Positions 1-10,952 are shown, counted from the stretch's first letter. The stretch: 47,569 nucleotides of DNA from Schizochytrium sp. CCTCC M209059 (GCA_000818945.1 KN805466.1:38265-85833); one strand, 5' to 3'. Made by a program: numbers and translations. Notes: generated from the letters alone by a model not told the origin.

Positions 1-104
1 CGCGCGGACTCGCGTCAACAGGAAATAGAAGAGGATTTGAATTCCTTCTTCGCTTCTTCTTTTTCCTGGCGGCCTGCCTATACTTTTCCTTTCTTTCCTG
101 CTTC

Positions 105-166
105 CATTCGTTCATTCATTTATTCATTAATTCATTCATTCATTCATTCATTCATTCATTCATTCA
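105..166. repeat. (ATTC)n microsatellite
   Basis: An almost perfect ATTC tetranucleotide run with one interruption (TATTCATTAATTC) near its start. It lies in the gene-poor left end and has no coding role that I can see. Confidence 0.9.
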
Positions 167-1230
167 CTTGTTGATGTAGTCACCCACTGTCAACTTGGTT
201 GGCAATCAATGCCAGTCTTTCTTTTCTTTCAGTTGCCGCCGTCTTTCTTACTTACACTCATTCTTGCCGACTTGCTCTTTTCCTTTCTCGCACTTGCTCG
301 CGCTTGCTGCTGCCTGCACTGCGCGCTTGACGTGCCCACCTCCGTCTCCCCCCCCTCAGCCTCCCCCCATCTCCTTCCCTCTGTCGCTTCCTTCCTCCTC
401 GCGTGGCTGTTTTCCTGCTATATTCCCGCAGCCGCCGTCCGGCCAGTCAAGCAGTCAGTGCCGTCTGCTGCAGCATGTTCGACTGTGCGATTGCCCATTC
501 TGCATTTGCCCGCCCCGCGCCTCAACTCGAACTCTCGTACACGACGCAAAGTGGCCAGCCAGGACCGCGCCCGGTGGAGTCCGCGTCCGCGCGGTCCCGC
601 AGCCCCCATCCGCTGCGGGCGCGCCTTCCTTAGACGCATCGTCGGTTGCCCTCAGGGGCTCAGAAGATATGGCCCGCACCAGATCCAGATGAGGTCGCCG
701 CGCCGCCTGCTCCGCCCTCTCGCCAGTGTACACTTGGCCCTTCAGTGCGCGGGGGCGCCTCAACACGCGGACGCATCGCAGCTTCTCGCCGTCTTCCCCC
801 CTTCCTCTACCCGCATCTCCTCCCCCTCCTCTCCCCTCCCCTCGGGCGCTGCTGGAAAGACGCGGCGGTCTTTCGCCTCGGTGGCCCCTCGCATCTCCGC
901 ACCCCCACAGCGCCCTTCCCCGCCCACACCGCGCGCACGCAAACGGCCGACGGTCCGAAAGTGAAAGACCCGGCGTGCGGCCTGATTGTCGCCCGCCGGC
1001 AGAGCCGTCCGCAGCCGCGTCTTTCTATCCTTGTGACAACTTGAAGTTTCCCTTTCCTTTCCTTTCCGCGCCCGCTGCTCGCTCTCGCAACCGACTCGGC
1101 CGCTGCCGCCGACAGTTCGTGCTCGCCTTGGCGCTCCTCTTTGCGCTTCGCCGCAGACGCGGCGTGGAGCCTCGGGTCAGTTGTAGCGGTCAGTCAGCCG
1201 GAGGGCCAGCCGGAGGGCCAGCTACGTCAG

Positions 1231-1296
1231 TTTGATTGTTTGTTTGTTTGTTTGTTTGTTTGTTTGTTTGTTTGTTTGTTTGTTTGTTTGTTTGTT
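1231..1296. repeat. (TTTG)n microsatellite
   Basis: About 16 tandem TTTG units with one variant unit at the left end. It is immediately preceded by a duplicated CCGGAGGGCCAG segment. Confidence 0.9.
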
Positions 1297-1342
1297 AGAC
1301 AGTTGGCCAGCGACAGGAAAGCAAAGCAAAGCAGAGCAAAGC

Positions 1343-1411
1343 AGACAAAAGGAGAGCGCAATGGCAGACAAAAGGAGAGCGCAATGGCAAACAAAAGGAG
1401 AGCGCAATGGA
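1343..1411. repeat. 23-bp tandem repeat, three copies
   Basis: Three copies of a 23-bp unit containing ACAAAAGGAGAGCGCAATGG begin at 1343, 1366 and 1389. The period is exactly 23 bp, so each copy shifts frame and the repeat is unlikely to be coding. Confidence 0.85.
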
Positions 1412-1798
1412 CCGATCGCCTGGGGGGAGAGTTTGGGACTGTTTCTTGCTGCACGCACGGCCTCGAAACCATCCTCGTCATCGCTATGCCACATCCTTCT
1501 TCCACAACGACAGACTTCTCGCCTCCTCACCGCGTCAAGGCTCGCCACCTTCTCCGCCTCCAGCCTCGGGACGCACTCGCATCGCATCTCACCTTTTCTC
1601 CGCTCGGCGCCGAGAGAGCCTGCCGGGGCCGCGCAAAGCTAAGCCAAAACCTCTCCGCCCAACGGCGAGCCGCCTCATCCCGCCCAGGCCTGCTTGCTTG
1701 CTTGCCTGCTTGCCCGTGGCTTTCATCGTTTCCGCGCGGATCTTCTTCGCAACGCGATAAAACGAGTCCCTCGCTCGTCCCCGCCGTTCTAACGGCCC

Positions 1799-1827
1799 GC
1801 TTCTTTCTTTCTTTCTTTCTTTCTTTT
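1799..1827. repeat. (TTTC)n microsatellite
   Basis: A run of about seven TTTC units within a pyrimidine-rich stretch, with no gene in or next to it. Confidence 0.85.
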
Positions 1828-2480
1828 CCCCTCTCTCTAACCGTGGCGAGGAGGGCCTCGCTGCGCTCCCGCACAGGAGCCCGCCCGCGCCCGTGCGGTC
1901 GCCTCGCGTCGCGGCCGCGGGCCCGGGCTTCCCCGCCCTTGCGCCCGCCCGGCGGCGGCTGGCGGCGGCGCGGAGGAGCGCGGAGGAGGGCGCCCGGCGG
2001 CGCGAGGCAGGAGCGTGGAGGGGCGGGCAGCGCAGGCGGCGGCTGTCTTTCATTCCGGCAGCCAGGCGGCGAAAGACCCGCGCTGGAATGCGACGCGCTG
2101 CTGCGTGCTCGCCCTGCCCTGCATGCATGCGCTGCTCCTCGGAGGGCGGCCGGCCGCGAGCTGGAGCTACGCCCGAGGAGGGACGCGCCGCGCGCCCTGC
2201 TCGCCCATGACGCGGCGCGGGAGGCGGCCTCCTTCGCTTCTTGCTTCCTGCTTAAGCCCTGCCCTTGGACTCGGTGGATAGGCTATCTTTCAATTGGTCG
2301 ATCTGTTTGTCTGTCTGTACTCGGAAGACCATGGCCTGTGCTGCGGCGCGTCGGGGGGCGACGCGCCGCCGCGCGTCGTTCGCCATCGATCGAGCGAAGG
2401 ACCGAGTCGTCGTTGTATCTTCAATTCTTCTCTCACGGGTATATACCGAGCGTGCTAGATTGAGCGGTTTGGTCGCTGTT

Positions 2481-2650
2481 GATCGATCGAAGCCTTGATC
2501 AATCGATCGAAGCCTTGATCAATCGATCGTAGCCTTGATCAATCGGTCGAAGCCTTGGCCAATCGATCGAAGCCTTGGCCAATCGATCGAAGCCTTGATC
2601 AATCGATCGAAGCCTTGATCAATTGATCAAAGCCTTGATCAATTGATCGA
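2481..2650. repeat. 20-bp GATC-rich minisatellite, about eight copies
   Basis: Units follow the consensus AATCGATCGAAGCCTTGATC with a strict 20-bp period. Variants include ATCGT, ATCGG, TTGGCC and AATTGATCAA units. Each unit holds overlapping palindromes (TCGATCGA and, across the junction, TTGATCAA), so the array has self-complementary GATC sites repeated every two helical turns. A degenerate tail of ATTGATT follows to about 2675. No gene overlaps it. Confidence 0.9.
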
Positions 2651-3367
2651 TGGATTGATTTGATTGATTGATCAGGGCAGATGGATTCACTTTCACTCAG
2701 GTGATAGCCTGGCTGGCTGGTGCCCAGCGGCGAGATTGATTACATTGGCGAGTCGACAGCAGCGACGGACGGGGATCCCGCGGGGAATGCCGCGCAGGAA
2801 TGCCGCGCGAGCCGACATTTCTGACGTCGGATGGAAAAAAGATTCGCGACGCGCTGCGTCAATCTGCGACGCGAGGTCGATCGACATGCAGGCAGACCAA
2901 CCCAAACTAAAGCAGACCAGACCAGAGCGGAGCGGATCCCAGTCTCACGCGCGGACGTCGTGTAACCTCGCAGTTGACTCGCTCTACCGGCAGGTCTTGA
3001 CCTCCACGATCTCAGCGCCGCGCAAGATGCGCAATCACATTCGCGGCAAGTGGGCCCGGCCATCCATGAATAGTGACTTTTCTCTACAAAAGAACGGACG
3101 GCACGCGCCTCGGGTCCCGCCCGCTGCACGTGCGCTCATATTGATCGCACTGATCATCATCATCATCAGAATGGCCGCCCTTTCTGATCAATAATACTAT
3201 CCAGCGATTGAACCAATGGCACAGCGATTGCATCATTCCTGCGACAGCGGCATCCGTCGATGCGAGGTGGGCGCTCGCATGCCATGCAAATCTCCAAACT
3301 CTGCCATGGCCATGATGGTTGACACTACTTCTACTAGCAGCCTATTACTAGCAGCCAGCCTACTGCC

Positions 3368-3396
3368 AGGCCTAGTGGTTGCACGCATAGGCCTAG
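3368..3396. promoter_or_regulatory. Two AGGCCTAG palindromic motifs
   Basis: AGGCCTAG occurs at 3368-3375 and TAGGCCTAG at 3388-3396, about 370-400 bases before the kinesin ATG. The same motif recurs in two other spacers of this window. A regulatory role is inference only. Confidence 0.3.
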
Positions 3397-3593
3397 CTAT
3401 ACAGAGCAGAGTGCATGTGCACAGAGTGCGCCAAAAAAATGTGTAACCGTCATCTGCACGGCGCAGCTGTTGCGGCGCGCCTGAGCGCGGGAGACCTGAT
3501 CGCACGCTGACGCAGCGCGGTCGCCCAGACGCGCCTTGCGCGCGACGAGCTGTCCCACGTAGCCGTCGTCTCGCGTTGCGACGCTCTAGGCCC

Positions 3594-3672
3594 AAGTCGA
3601 GCCAAGTCGAGCCAAGTCGAGCCGAGCCGAGCAGAGCCAAGGCCAAGGCCGAGCCGAGCAGAGCAGAGCAAA
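3594..3672 (+). repeat. AAGTCGAGCC / GAGCC promoter-proximal repeat
   Basis: Three perfect AAGTCGAGCC decamers are followed by GAGCCGAGC-type pentamer repeats ending about 95 bases before the kinesin ATG. The same sense-strand words (AGTCGAGCCGAG) occur upstream of CCT1. It probably lies in the promoter or 5' UTR. Confidence 0.6.
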
Positions 3673-3765
3673 GCTGGCCAAACAAACATCGTGCAAGGAA
3701 AGGCAAGCAAGCAAGCAAGCAAGCAAAGCCACTTCGCCCTTGGCTTTTGGCCCTTGGCTTCGCCC

Positions 3766-6096
3766 ATGCTCGACGGCGACGAGGACACCGCACCACGGCA
3801 ACGGCGCAAGGCGCGCCAAAGCATGGGGGGCGGAGACACCAACAATGCGGCCTCCAACGCCACCGCCGCCGCAAGCGAAGCGAGAATGACCGTCTGCGTG
3901 CGCACACGGCCATTGTCGAGCACGGAAATCGAACGGGGAGAACGATCCGTCGTGCGCGGCTTCTGCGAGGACAAAGTCGTACGCATCAGCAAAGAAGCCC
4001 GCGCAGGCGCCGTCCTACGCTCCGAAATGGGAGCACAGCACGAGTACCAGTTTGATCAGGTCTTTGGCAGCGAGGCGACCCAACAGGATATCTACGAAGC
4101 CACTACCCAGGCCATCGTCATGGACGCACTCCGCGGCGTCAACAGCACCGTCTTTGCATACGGCGCAACAGGCGCAGGAAAAACACACACCATGCTCGGA
4201 AACCCCAATGACCCAGGCATCATTCCCCGCGCCCTCGTTGACCTCTTTCGCGGCATCGACCGGCTTCGCGATGACTTTGACCTTGATCCGCGATCGGGAC
4301 AGGGCGCCACCAAAGAGTGGAATGTCAAGCTCAGTTACCTCGAAGTCTACAACGAAACCATCTACGATCTCCTCACTCATAAGCAGCGACCTCTGCAGCC
4401 TTGCGAGGACCCCAACGATTTTCAGGTAAAGGTCCTCGGGCTCACCGAGGTTCTCGTCAACAACACCGACCAGGTCCTCGAGCTTCTCGAGAGTGGCAAC
4501 AAGCGCCGTCGCATGGAGAGCACCGCCGCCAACCAGGTCTCCTCCCGCTCGCATGCCGTCATCCAAGTCCGAATTGAGTCCGTTCTTGTTGAACCCATTC
4601 CTTTCAAGGGCAAGCGTCGTCTCGCGCCCAAGCCCAAAAAGACCGCCATCTCCTCTGTGCTTTCCCTCATCGACCTCGCTGGCAGCGAGCGCGCCGCAGC
4701 TACGCAAAACAGAGGTGCGCGTCTGCGCGAGGGCGCCAATATTAACCGTTCGCTTCTCGCCCTTGCAAACTGTATCAACGCCCTCAGCTCGGGCCGCAAG
4801 GCCACACGCGTAAAGTATCGCGACAGCAAGCTCACACACTTGCTCAAGTCCTCGCTCGAAGGCAACTCTAGTCTCTGCATGATCGCCGCCATCAACCCTT
4901 CCAACAAGTGCTACGAGGAGTCCCACAATACGCTCAAATACGCAAACCGCGCCAAGGATATCAAAATCAAGGCGTCCGTCGCCGCACCCGCGCGACGCAA
5001 CGTCAACTCCATGGGCTCCGAGGATGCTGAACGTCTTGAAGAGCTCGAAGCAGAAAACCAAGAGCTCCGTTGCAGGCTCACTGCAAACGAGCAGCGCGCA
5101 GCCTCCAACGTCAGCGCCAGTGTCGACGCTAGCGCCGGCGTCACCGACGCCGAGACCGAAAAGGCCATGCTCGACCTGCAAACTCGCGTGGCCGAGCTCG
5201 AGGCTGAGAATCTCACGCTTGCTAGCATCGCGGCCGCAAAGCTTCAGGTCCCGACGGCGGACCTTCGCGAGGCCCTCGCGTATGCCGTAGAGGCTGCGCT
5301 TGCCTCCGACGTGGAAGCTGCGCAACGCGCAGAAATCGACATGCTCCGCTCTCGAGCCGGCGACCAAAAGTCGGAGATCAACCGCCTGCAGACTGTCGTC
5401 AACGAGCAAGAACAGCGCTTCGTCGCAATACAAGAGGCTCACGAGCAAGAGGTGCAGCAACACAAGCGAGAGTTGCATAACCTTCGTCAAAAACATCACA
5501 ATCATCGAAAAAACGAGCATCACCAGCACAGCCATAGTCCCTCCAAGGTGCGGGCAACCCCGCAACCGCAAACACAGCCGCTTGCGCAGCGCGGCCTCGA
5601 CCGCGACTTGCCGCCGCCCCCGGCGCATTTGGTGCAAGCTGCAAATGGAGGCAAGTCGTTGCGATCCAAAATGCGACGAAGATCTTTCATTCCTACACTG
5701 AGCGGCAGCAATGCCGACTCAAGTTCGCATGTGCGCCACAAGGAAAACCGAACGCGACGGTCTGCTGACGCAGTCATTGGCAGCGCTCGCAAGGACTATG
5801 AGGCAGGGCGCAACAAGAAACGCGACGTCGAGAACGACGAGCTCGCATCCAAGACCAAGTCGAAGAAGCGTCTGTCCACTGACAACGAGGCGCGCACCGA
5901 AGGTCCCGTGCGACTCAAGCAAAAGACCGAGCACTCTTGCCTCGAAAAGGTCGCTGAGGGAACGCCTGAGCGCCTCAGGGGCGCAGACGCTGCGTCGGCT
6001 TCTGAGACGCCTTCATCGGCTTCGCCTGGCACGCGGGCGCTGCGAATGCGTGTTCCGCGCTTTCGCATGCGCAACAATGGCGCACCCAAGTCCTGA
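3766..6096 (+). CDS. Kinesin-8 family motor protein (KIF18/Kip3-like)
   Basis: The protein has 776 residues with the motor at the N terminus. The P-loop GATGAGKTHT is near residues 132-142, switch I NQVSSRSHA near 256 and switch II DLAGSE near 303. The motor ends in an NTLKYANRAKDIK neck near 400. The strings YLEVYNETIYDLL and GANINRSLLALANCINAL are typical of kinesin-8, which walks to microtubule plus ends and shortens microtubules in the spindle or cilium. A Glu/Ala-rich coiled coil (about 425-580) should dimerise it. The tail is basic, with HHNHRKNEHHQH and KKR clusters that could bind microtubules or enter the nucleus. I chose the first ATG (SPMLDG); ATGs at 3823 and 3886 are alternatives, the latter at the first motor strand (MTVCVRTRPL). 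No intron is needed. It is convergent with the 7TM gene. Confidence 0.93.
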   Translation: MLDGDEDTAPRQRRKARQSMGGGDTNNAASNATAAASEARMTVCVRTRPLSSTEIERGERSVVRGFCEDKVVRISKEARAGAVLRSEMGAQHEYQFDQVFGSEATQQDIYEATTQAIVMDALRGVNSTVFAYGATGAGKTHTMLGNPNDPGIIPRALVDLFRGIDRLRDDFDLDPRSGQGATKEWNVKLSYLEVYNETIYDLLTHKQRPLQPCEDPNDFQVKVLGLTEVLVNNTDQVLELLESGNKRRRMESTAANQVSSRSHAVIQVRIESVLVEPIPFKGKRRLAPKPKKTAISSVLSLIDLAGSERAAATQNRGARLREGANINRSLLALANCINALSSGRKATRVKYRDSKLTHLLKSSLEGNSSLCMIAAINPSNKCYEESHNTLKYANRAKDIKIKASVAAPARRNVNSMGSEDAERLEELEAENQELRCRLTANEQRAASNVSASVDASAGVTDAETEKAMLDLQTRVAELEAENLTLASIAAAKLQVPTADLREALAYAVEAALASDVEAAQRAEIDMLRSRAGDQKSEINRLQTVVNEQEQRFVAIQEAHEQEVQQHKRELHNLRQKHHNHRKNEHHQHSHSPSKVRATPQPQTQPLAQRGLDRDLPPPPAHLVQAANGGKSLRSKMRRRSFIPTLSGSNADSSSHVRHKENRTRRSADAVIGSARKDYEAGRNKKRDVENDELASKTKSKKRLSTDNEARTEGPVRLKQKTEHSCLEKVAEGTPERLRGADAASASETPSSASPGTRALRMRVPRFRMRNNGAPKS

Positions 6097-6656
6097 CGGG
6101 TTCTCCTCCTTTTCCGTCTTGAGCAAAGAGGTTCGTCCTTGCGAAAATTCCCACATCCTCACTTTCCTCTTCTTTCCTCTTCTTCTTCTTCTTCTTCTTC
6201 GTTTATCTTTTTTGAATCTGATTCTGAACGCGAATGGCAGTCACCTTTACACAGTCATTGGCATGAACCTATTTCCCACCTTTTTCATACACACATTCCA
6301 CCAATTTTTTTCCCCCTTAAAGAAGGCCTTTTTGTTGAGCGATTTCAAGCACTGCAAAATTTCATGTTTTAGCGTATTCTACAAGCATGCGATGCGTTGA
6401 GTGGTCCCTGCCTAATCGTTTAAACAATGAGGCCTTTACAAAAATAAAAAAACAAAAAGTCTTGCTTGATTGCAAGACGCGCCTTGATCCCTCGATCTTT
6501 AAAAGAAGAAGAAGAAGAAAAAGAGGAGAAAGCCAGGCTAGCTCACACCTTTTCCGCGTCGGGAAAACCTCGAAAAAGCAGAGGAACTTTACTCTCGATC
6601 TCTCTTGTACCTTTTCTTCTTCGTCTTTTTTTCCCCATCGCAATCCTTTGCCCGGA
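6097..6656. other. Convergent 3' spacer between kinesin and 7TM genes
   Basis: It contains a (CTT)n tract around 6168-6202, T-rich runs and AATAAA-like words, as expected for two facing 3' UTRs. I see no gene in it. Confidence 0.6.
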
Positions 6657-7973
6657 TCAAACTTGCGCAATGGAGCGCGATGCCGCGTCAGACGCCATCG
6701 AGTCCGCTTCCCTGTCTTCATCGGACGAGGTTGCCACGAGACTGATTTCCGCAGGCCGCGAGTCAAGCCGTTGTGCCTCCCAAAGACCTGTCGACGATTT
6801 CGCCCCACTCTTACGAGTGCCTTTTTCGCTCGGAAACTCCTCCTCATCAGAGTCAGAGTCAGAGTCGTCTCCGTCGTCGTCGTCTTCGTCTTCTTCCGCG
6901 TTATTGCCGCGATGAGCGGACCCGTGATCCATGGGTGTCTGCATTCGTACACGAATGGCGTTGAGGCTCGTGCATGAATACCTCATCACGGCAATAACAA
7001 TGGACACATTCGTAATTGGAAGCATCACATAGGCGATCTGCAGCGGGCCAAGAGCGTCGGCCGATCCTGCGTGCTGCATCCAGCCCCCCGGCGACAAGTA
7101 GAGACCGGCGTAGAGACATCCGAAAAAGACGACGATAAAAAGCAAGGTGACAATGAGGCCCGCCGTCGCCTGGACACGGTGCACCTGCTTGCGGAACCAT
7201 TGTTTCTGAGGTTCAGGCGTTTCGTTCACAAGGGCAGCGCGCTGTAAAAGAGCAACCAGCTTGCGCTGTGCAAAGGCGTACGCAATGCCGATGAAAACGT
7301 AAAAGGGTAGCGTAAGAAGGATCCCGAGCTCGATCACGCGCAGCGCAAAGCACGGGCCCAAAACTGCAACATAGGCCACCTCTGAAAAGTAGACGATGCG
7401 CCGCGAGTAGGCGAGGTATCGAGCCACGGGTGAGTTCGACGTGAGCGTCCCGCGCACGACGCGAATCCAGACTAAGCACACGTTTAGCAATGAGGCCGTG
7501 CCCGTGACCAAGGCCAGGAAAACAAAGGTGGTCTCCTGCCTTGAAAGTTCATGATACCTGGTCAGGCCTTCGTTTGCGTCGTCCACAATCAAGGTGTAGC
7601 GATCTGGCGTCAATAAAATGGCGGCCGACGTGGAGAACCAGCACGCACAAAAAACCAGCGCCAGCAAGCTGAGTGCAAAAGTGCCAATCACCGAGTTTAA
7701 CAGAATCCGAGCCTTTTTGATCGCGACGAGCCAGATGATAAAGCACGAGGATGTCACCGCCGTGAGAAGCGCCAACACGGCCATGACAAGGTACACGGCC
7801 GCCATGCTTTTGGCCGCGCGGCCGAGCGTGTCACAGTTCGGCATGTTCTCCCACCCATAGTACGGGCTGCAGTCGCACGTGTGCCATGTCTCCTCTGGCG
7901 CCCAGCTCGGCGTGCCCAAACACACCTGCGTCCCGGGGCAGTCCGCGTCGCCGACGCAGCTCGTCGCGTTCAT
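6657..7973 (-). CDS. Seven-transmembrane receptor-like protein with a Cys-rich N terminus
   Basis: The protein has 438 residues from the ATG that begins MNATSC. Residues 6-47 hold six cysteines in an EGF-like spacing (C-x5-C-x5-C ... C-x-C ... GW-x4-C), which would form a small disulfide-bonded extracellular head. Seven hydrophobic segments follow, at about 58-82, 87-110, 153-173, 198-216, 218-240, 270-292 and 308-332. The tail of about 100 residues is strongly acidic (EEDEDDDDGDDSDSDSDEEE) and rich in Ser, which suits phosphorylation. The topology, N terminus out and C terminus in, is that of a G-protein-coupled receptor. I recognise no specific receptor class and no DRY or NPxxY signature. 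The frame stays open upstream to 8087 without another ATG or a signal peptide. Confidence 0.75.
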   Translation of the reverse strand: MNATSCVGDADCPGTQVCLGTPSWAPEETWHTCDCSPYYGWENMPNCDTLGRAAKSMAAVYLVMAVLALLTAVTSSCFIIWLVAIKKARILLNSVIGTFALSLLALVFCACWFSTSAAILLTPDRYTLIVDDANEGLTRYHELSRQETTFVFLALVTGTASLLNVCLVWIRVVRGTLTSNSPVARYLAYSRRIVYFSEVAYVAVLGPCFALRVIELGILLTLPFYVFIGIAYAFAQRKLVALLQRAALVNETPEPQKQWFRKQVHRVQATAGLIVTLLFIVVFFGCLYAGLYLSPGGWMQHAGSADALGPLQIAYVMLPITNVSIVIAVMRYSCTSLNAIRVRMQTPMDHGSAHRGNNAEEDEDDDDGDDSDSDSDEEEFPSEKGTRKSGAKSSTGLWEAQRLDSRPAEISLVATSSDEDREADSMASDAASRSIAQV

Positions 7974-8100
7974 GCTCGCCCGCTCGCGCGCACACCACAC
8001 GCCGGCCGGCCGTGCTGCCACGTTCTGAGATGCTCTCTCCGCTCCAGAAATCCACTTCAACAAAACCAGTCCACGCCGACACGCCACGACGCGACGAGAC

Positions 8101-8160
8101 GCGACGCGACGCGACGCGACGCGACGCGACGCGACACAGCCCGGCCCGGCCCGGCCCGGC
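8101..8160. repeat. (GCGAC)n and (CCCGG)n pentanucleotide arrays
   Basis: Seven GCGAC units run from 8101 to 8135, followed after four bases by about four CCCGG units. Both have a 5-bp period and lie roughly 130-190 bases upstream of the 7TM start codon. Confidence 0.9.
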
Positions 8161-8314
8161 GACTCGCTCGCGCGCTGCGCCGCCCAGCGCGCCTCTCAGG
8201 GAGCGGACGTGGGCTCCAACGAGGTCTGCCGCGCCGTGCGAGGGACCGACCTGAGGGAGGGAATCCGCCATTTCTATAGTGGCCCCGCTCAAGTCTTGCG
8301 ATGCTTTGTCATTT

Positions 8315-8358
8315 GTCTTGTCTTGTCTTGTCTTGTCTTGTCTTGTCTTGTCTTGTCT
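8315..8358. repeat. (TCTTG)n pentanucleotide array
   Basis: About eight TCTTG units in tandem, about 340 bases upstream of the 7TM start codon. This is another 5-bp-period array in the same divergent spacer. Confidence 0.9.
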
Positions 8359-8807
8359 GGGGGCTCCGAGGGCGAATCGCCCGAACCAAAAGACCGCCGC
8401 ATCCGCGTCTCCATCCAGCAGGACTGCGGAAGCAAGTCCCGAGTCATCGGCGCAAACCGGGAAAGCGAGCTTGGGATCTGGCGGGGTGCAAGACTCACGG
8501 CTGGCCGAGTAGTCGCGCCAAGGGCGTAAAACTGTCGCCCGAAGACCGGAGGCATGTATGCCTGCAATGGTACGTATGCATGCATACATACATGCATGAT
8601 CGCTCTCTGGCGGATGGACGATCGTGTGATGCGCTCTTCTTTGGGCAGAGAATCGCCATCCTGATTGGCTGGCGGGTGGGTTCCAGCGGCTGCAGAAATG
8701 GTAAAGCGAGTAAAAGAACTGATGATGTGGCCATTGTCGTGATGAAGAACCACTCGTTCCGCAGAGCGGTTCTGCCGCGCCCGGAGGCATCTCGTTGCCT
8801 TGCGAGC

Positions 8808-8915
8808 AGGCCTAGGTGTGTCTTGCCACGGCAATCCAAGCCTTTTCGCGACGCATCGCATCATTATCATCATCAGGGTCTGTGCGTGCAGTATGTATAT
8901 CGTGTTTAGGCCTAG
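8808..8915. promoter_or_regulatory. Two AGGCCTAG motifs upstream of the acidic helical protein gene
   Basis: AGGCCTAGG lies at 8808-8816 and TAGGCCTAG at 8907-8915; the second runs into TAGTAGTAGTAGTAGTACTA. They are about 165-270 bases before the ATG at 9079. The match to motifs at 3368-3396 and 34655-34672 is direct; a promoter function is inference. Confidence 0.3.
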
Positions 8916-9078
8916 TAGTAGTAGTAGTAGTACTATGTAATTTCCGCCTTGTTGGGAACAAGTGGCCAGTGCTCCTGGACAGAGCCCAAAGCGCACGAGG
9001 ATCGTCGCCCACTCGGGCGCGGCGAGCCTCGCCCAGCAGGAGGCGTCGCGCGCTGCATGCTGGCGACGGGCCTGCGCG

Positions 9079-10914
9079 ATGCAGACCAAGCCGTCGGGGC
9101 CGCTGGCCCAGGTGCCTCTGCGAGGCACCTTTGCTCAGGATCTCGGCCACAAGGTGCTCCAGAGAGACGACGACGACGACGACAACGCCAACAACGACCT
9201 TGGAAACGGCAACGATAACGTGGTAGTGGAGGAGTTTGGCGTTGGCAGCGACGGCGACGACGATGGCGACAATGGTGAATTAAAAGAGCCCACTGACAAA
9301 GCAGAAGAAGAAGAAGACGAAGAAGAAGAGGACGAGGAGAGCAGCGAGGACGACGGGCAAGTCCAGATTCAGGACCTCGAAAGCGAGCTCGCGACCGCCA
9401 GAGCCAAGATTGCGCGACTTGTCGAAGGGTGCAAATCGCTTGCTCAACAGCGCGACGCTGCGATCGAAGAGCGCGACCGAGCCGCCAAACGCGCACAAGA
9501 AGCGGATAGAAAGGCCAAGGCACTGCAGGCCACACAAGATGCTCGTCTCGAGGACTTGCGCGCGCAACTGCATCGCGCACAACAAGCTCAAACCTCCGTT
9601 AACGCGCCTTCCGCAGCGCGCAAAGAAAGCCCAGACCTTATGGCCTCGTCATGGATTGCATTGTGGTCCTTGCGTCTTCAGGTGGAGCGCATCATCGCAC
9701 TAGGCGATGAACCCGGGGAGGCCGCCGCACAGCTTGCACGCGCAGTTGCGCAGAGCGCAGCCACAGTTTGCGCGGCAGAACTTGGCGCACCAGGTCACCG
9801 TCGCGCAAAAGCTGCGCTCAGCAGAGCACAGAATACGGCCGTCACCGTACTCCTGCGTCTCGCTCCCAGCTTTGGAGGCAGTCAGATCGCATGCGGTGCC
9901 TGGAATTCTTTAGTCATGATGCTCGCGCAACCGCTTCGACTTGGCAATGACTTTGGCATGCTCGTACTGCACAGTCTTCGGGCCTCGATGGAAGCCGCGT
10001 GGGATGCTGGCGTCCGTGGTCGTGATATACAAGCCTGGGCCCGCCACTTTGCCTTGCTGGCCCAGCGTCTCAAGCAGCATCATTTATGTCGCCGATTACA
10101 GTTTGCCGCCATTGAGCGCAAGGATTGGCTTGCGTATCGCGTGCTCACATCTGTCTTGCCGCTCGAGAAACACAATGTTCTCGATGAGGCCATTCTCTTT
10201 TTGCGCTCGCGCGCCGCCCGCCAGCCAAACACAGCATTGGCAAACATTGGCACGCTTGTGCGCGAACAACAGCGCCTTCAGGACGCTATTGTCAATTTTG
10301 TCAACCATACGCTCGAGGGCGACGACGCAAAGCGCAGACTTCAGACGCAGGCCGGACAACTCGACATGATCGTGGCGCTCGAGCTGCTCGCCGCACACAT
10401 GGGCGCCCCCTGGGTGCTCGAGCGCATCGTGCTTGGCATTCTTACTCCGGGGCTCTTCGACGACTTGAGTGGACTTGCTCTCACAAAGGTTATTTTAGAG
10501 TTTTGCAAGCCGCACGTGCTTCAGCACCGCGCTCTCGTCGCAACGGTGGCTGCAACGGTTCGGGATCATCTCGATGCAGCGCCACCGCTCGCAGATGAAC
10601 TTGAGAGCGGACTGCGCAGTTTTCTCGACGCCCTCACTACGGCCTTGCGCGACCCCATCTCCCTGGCCAGGTCCGATGTTCACGAATACATCGTCGTCAG
10701 TCTCCATGAACACAGTCTCGCAGATGACGATGACTTTTTGCGACTTCAGGCCCAGCAATCCACAGCGCCGCCACCGCCACCGCCTCCGCCTCCTCCGCCC
10801 CGGCGAGCTCAAAAGCGACCTCGGACAACTTCGTCATCATTGCACACTTCAGCCACGTCGAAGCAGGCGTCGATGTTTTCATCGTCGTCGTCGTCGTCGT
10901 CGTCATCATCATCC

Positions 10915-10952
<38 letters not shown>

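Larger units (their letters stand above)
1..3765. other. Gene-poor spacer upstream of the kinesin gene
   Basis: No reading frame here looks like a real protein. The open frames are Arg/Pro/Ser-rich, occur on both strands at once, and follow the GC-rich composition. The stretch is pyrimidine-rich in its first 1 kb and carries several simple repeats that are listed separately. The last few hundred bases, with the AGGCCTAG pair and the AAGTCGAGCC array, are the likely promoter of the kinesin gene. A spliced gene with short exons or a non-coding transcript cannot be excluded by eye. Confidence 0.6.
7974..9078. other. Divergent promoter region with pentanucleotide repeats
   Basis: This spacer separates the divergently transcribed 7TM gene and the acidic helical protein gene. 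It holds three pentanucleotide arrays, two AGGCCTAG motifs and alternating ATGCATGCATACATAC sequence near 8572-8597. Short frames crossing it are repeat-derived and not credible genes. Confidence 0.6.

Noticed and set aside
1141..2463. 440-codon + strand frame near the left end
   Set aside because: It runs through (TTTG)n and (TTTC)n microsatellites, giving CLFVCLFV-type repeats, and has no domain.
4015..5637. 540-codon open frame on the - strand opposite the kinesin gene
   Set aside because: The + strand encodes a full kinesin motor here. The antisense frame is a by-product of GC-rich codon use and has no recognisable domain.
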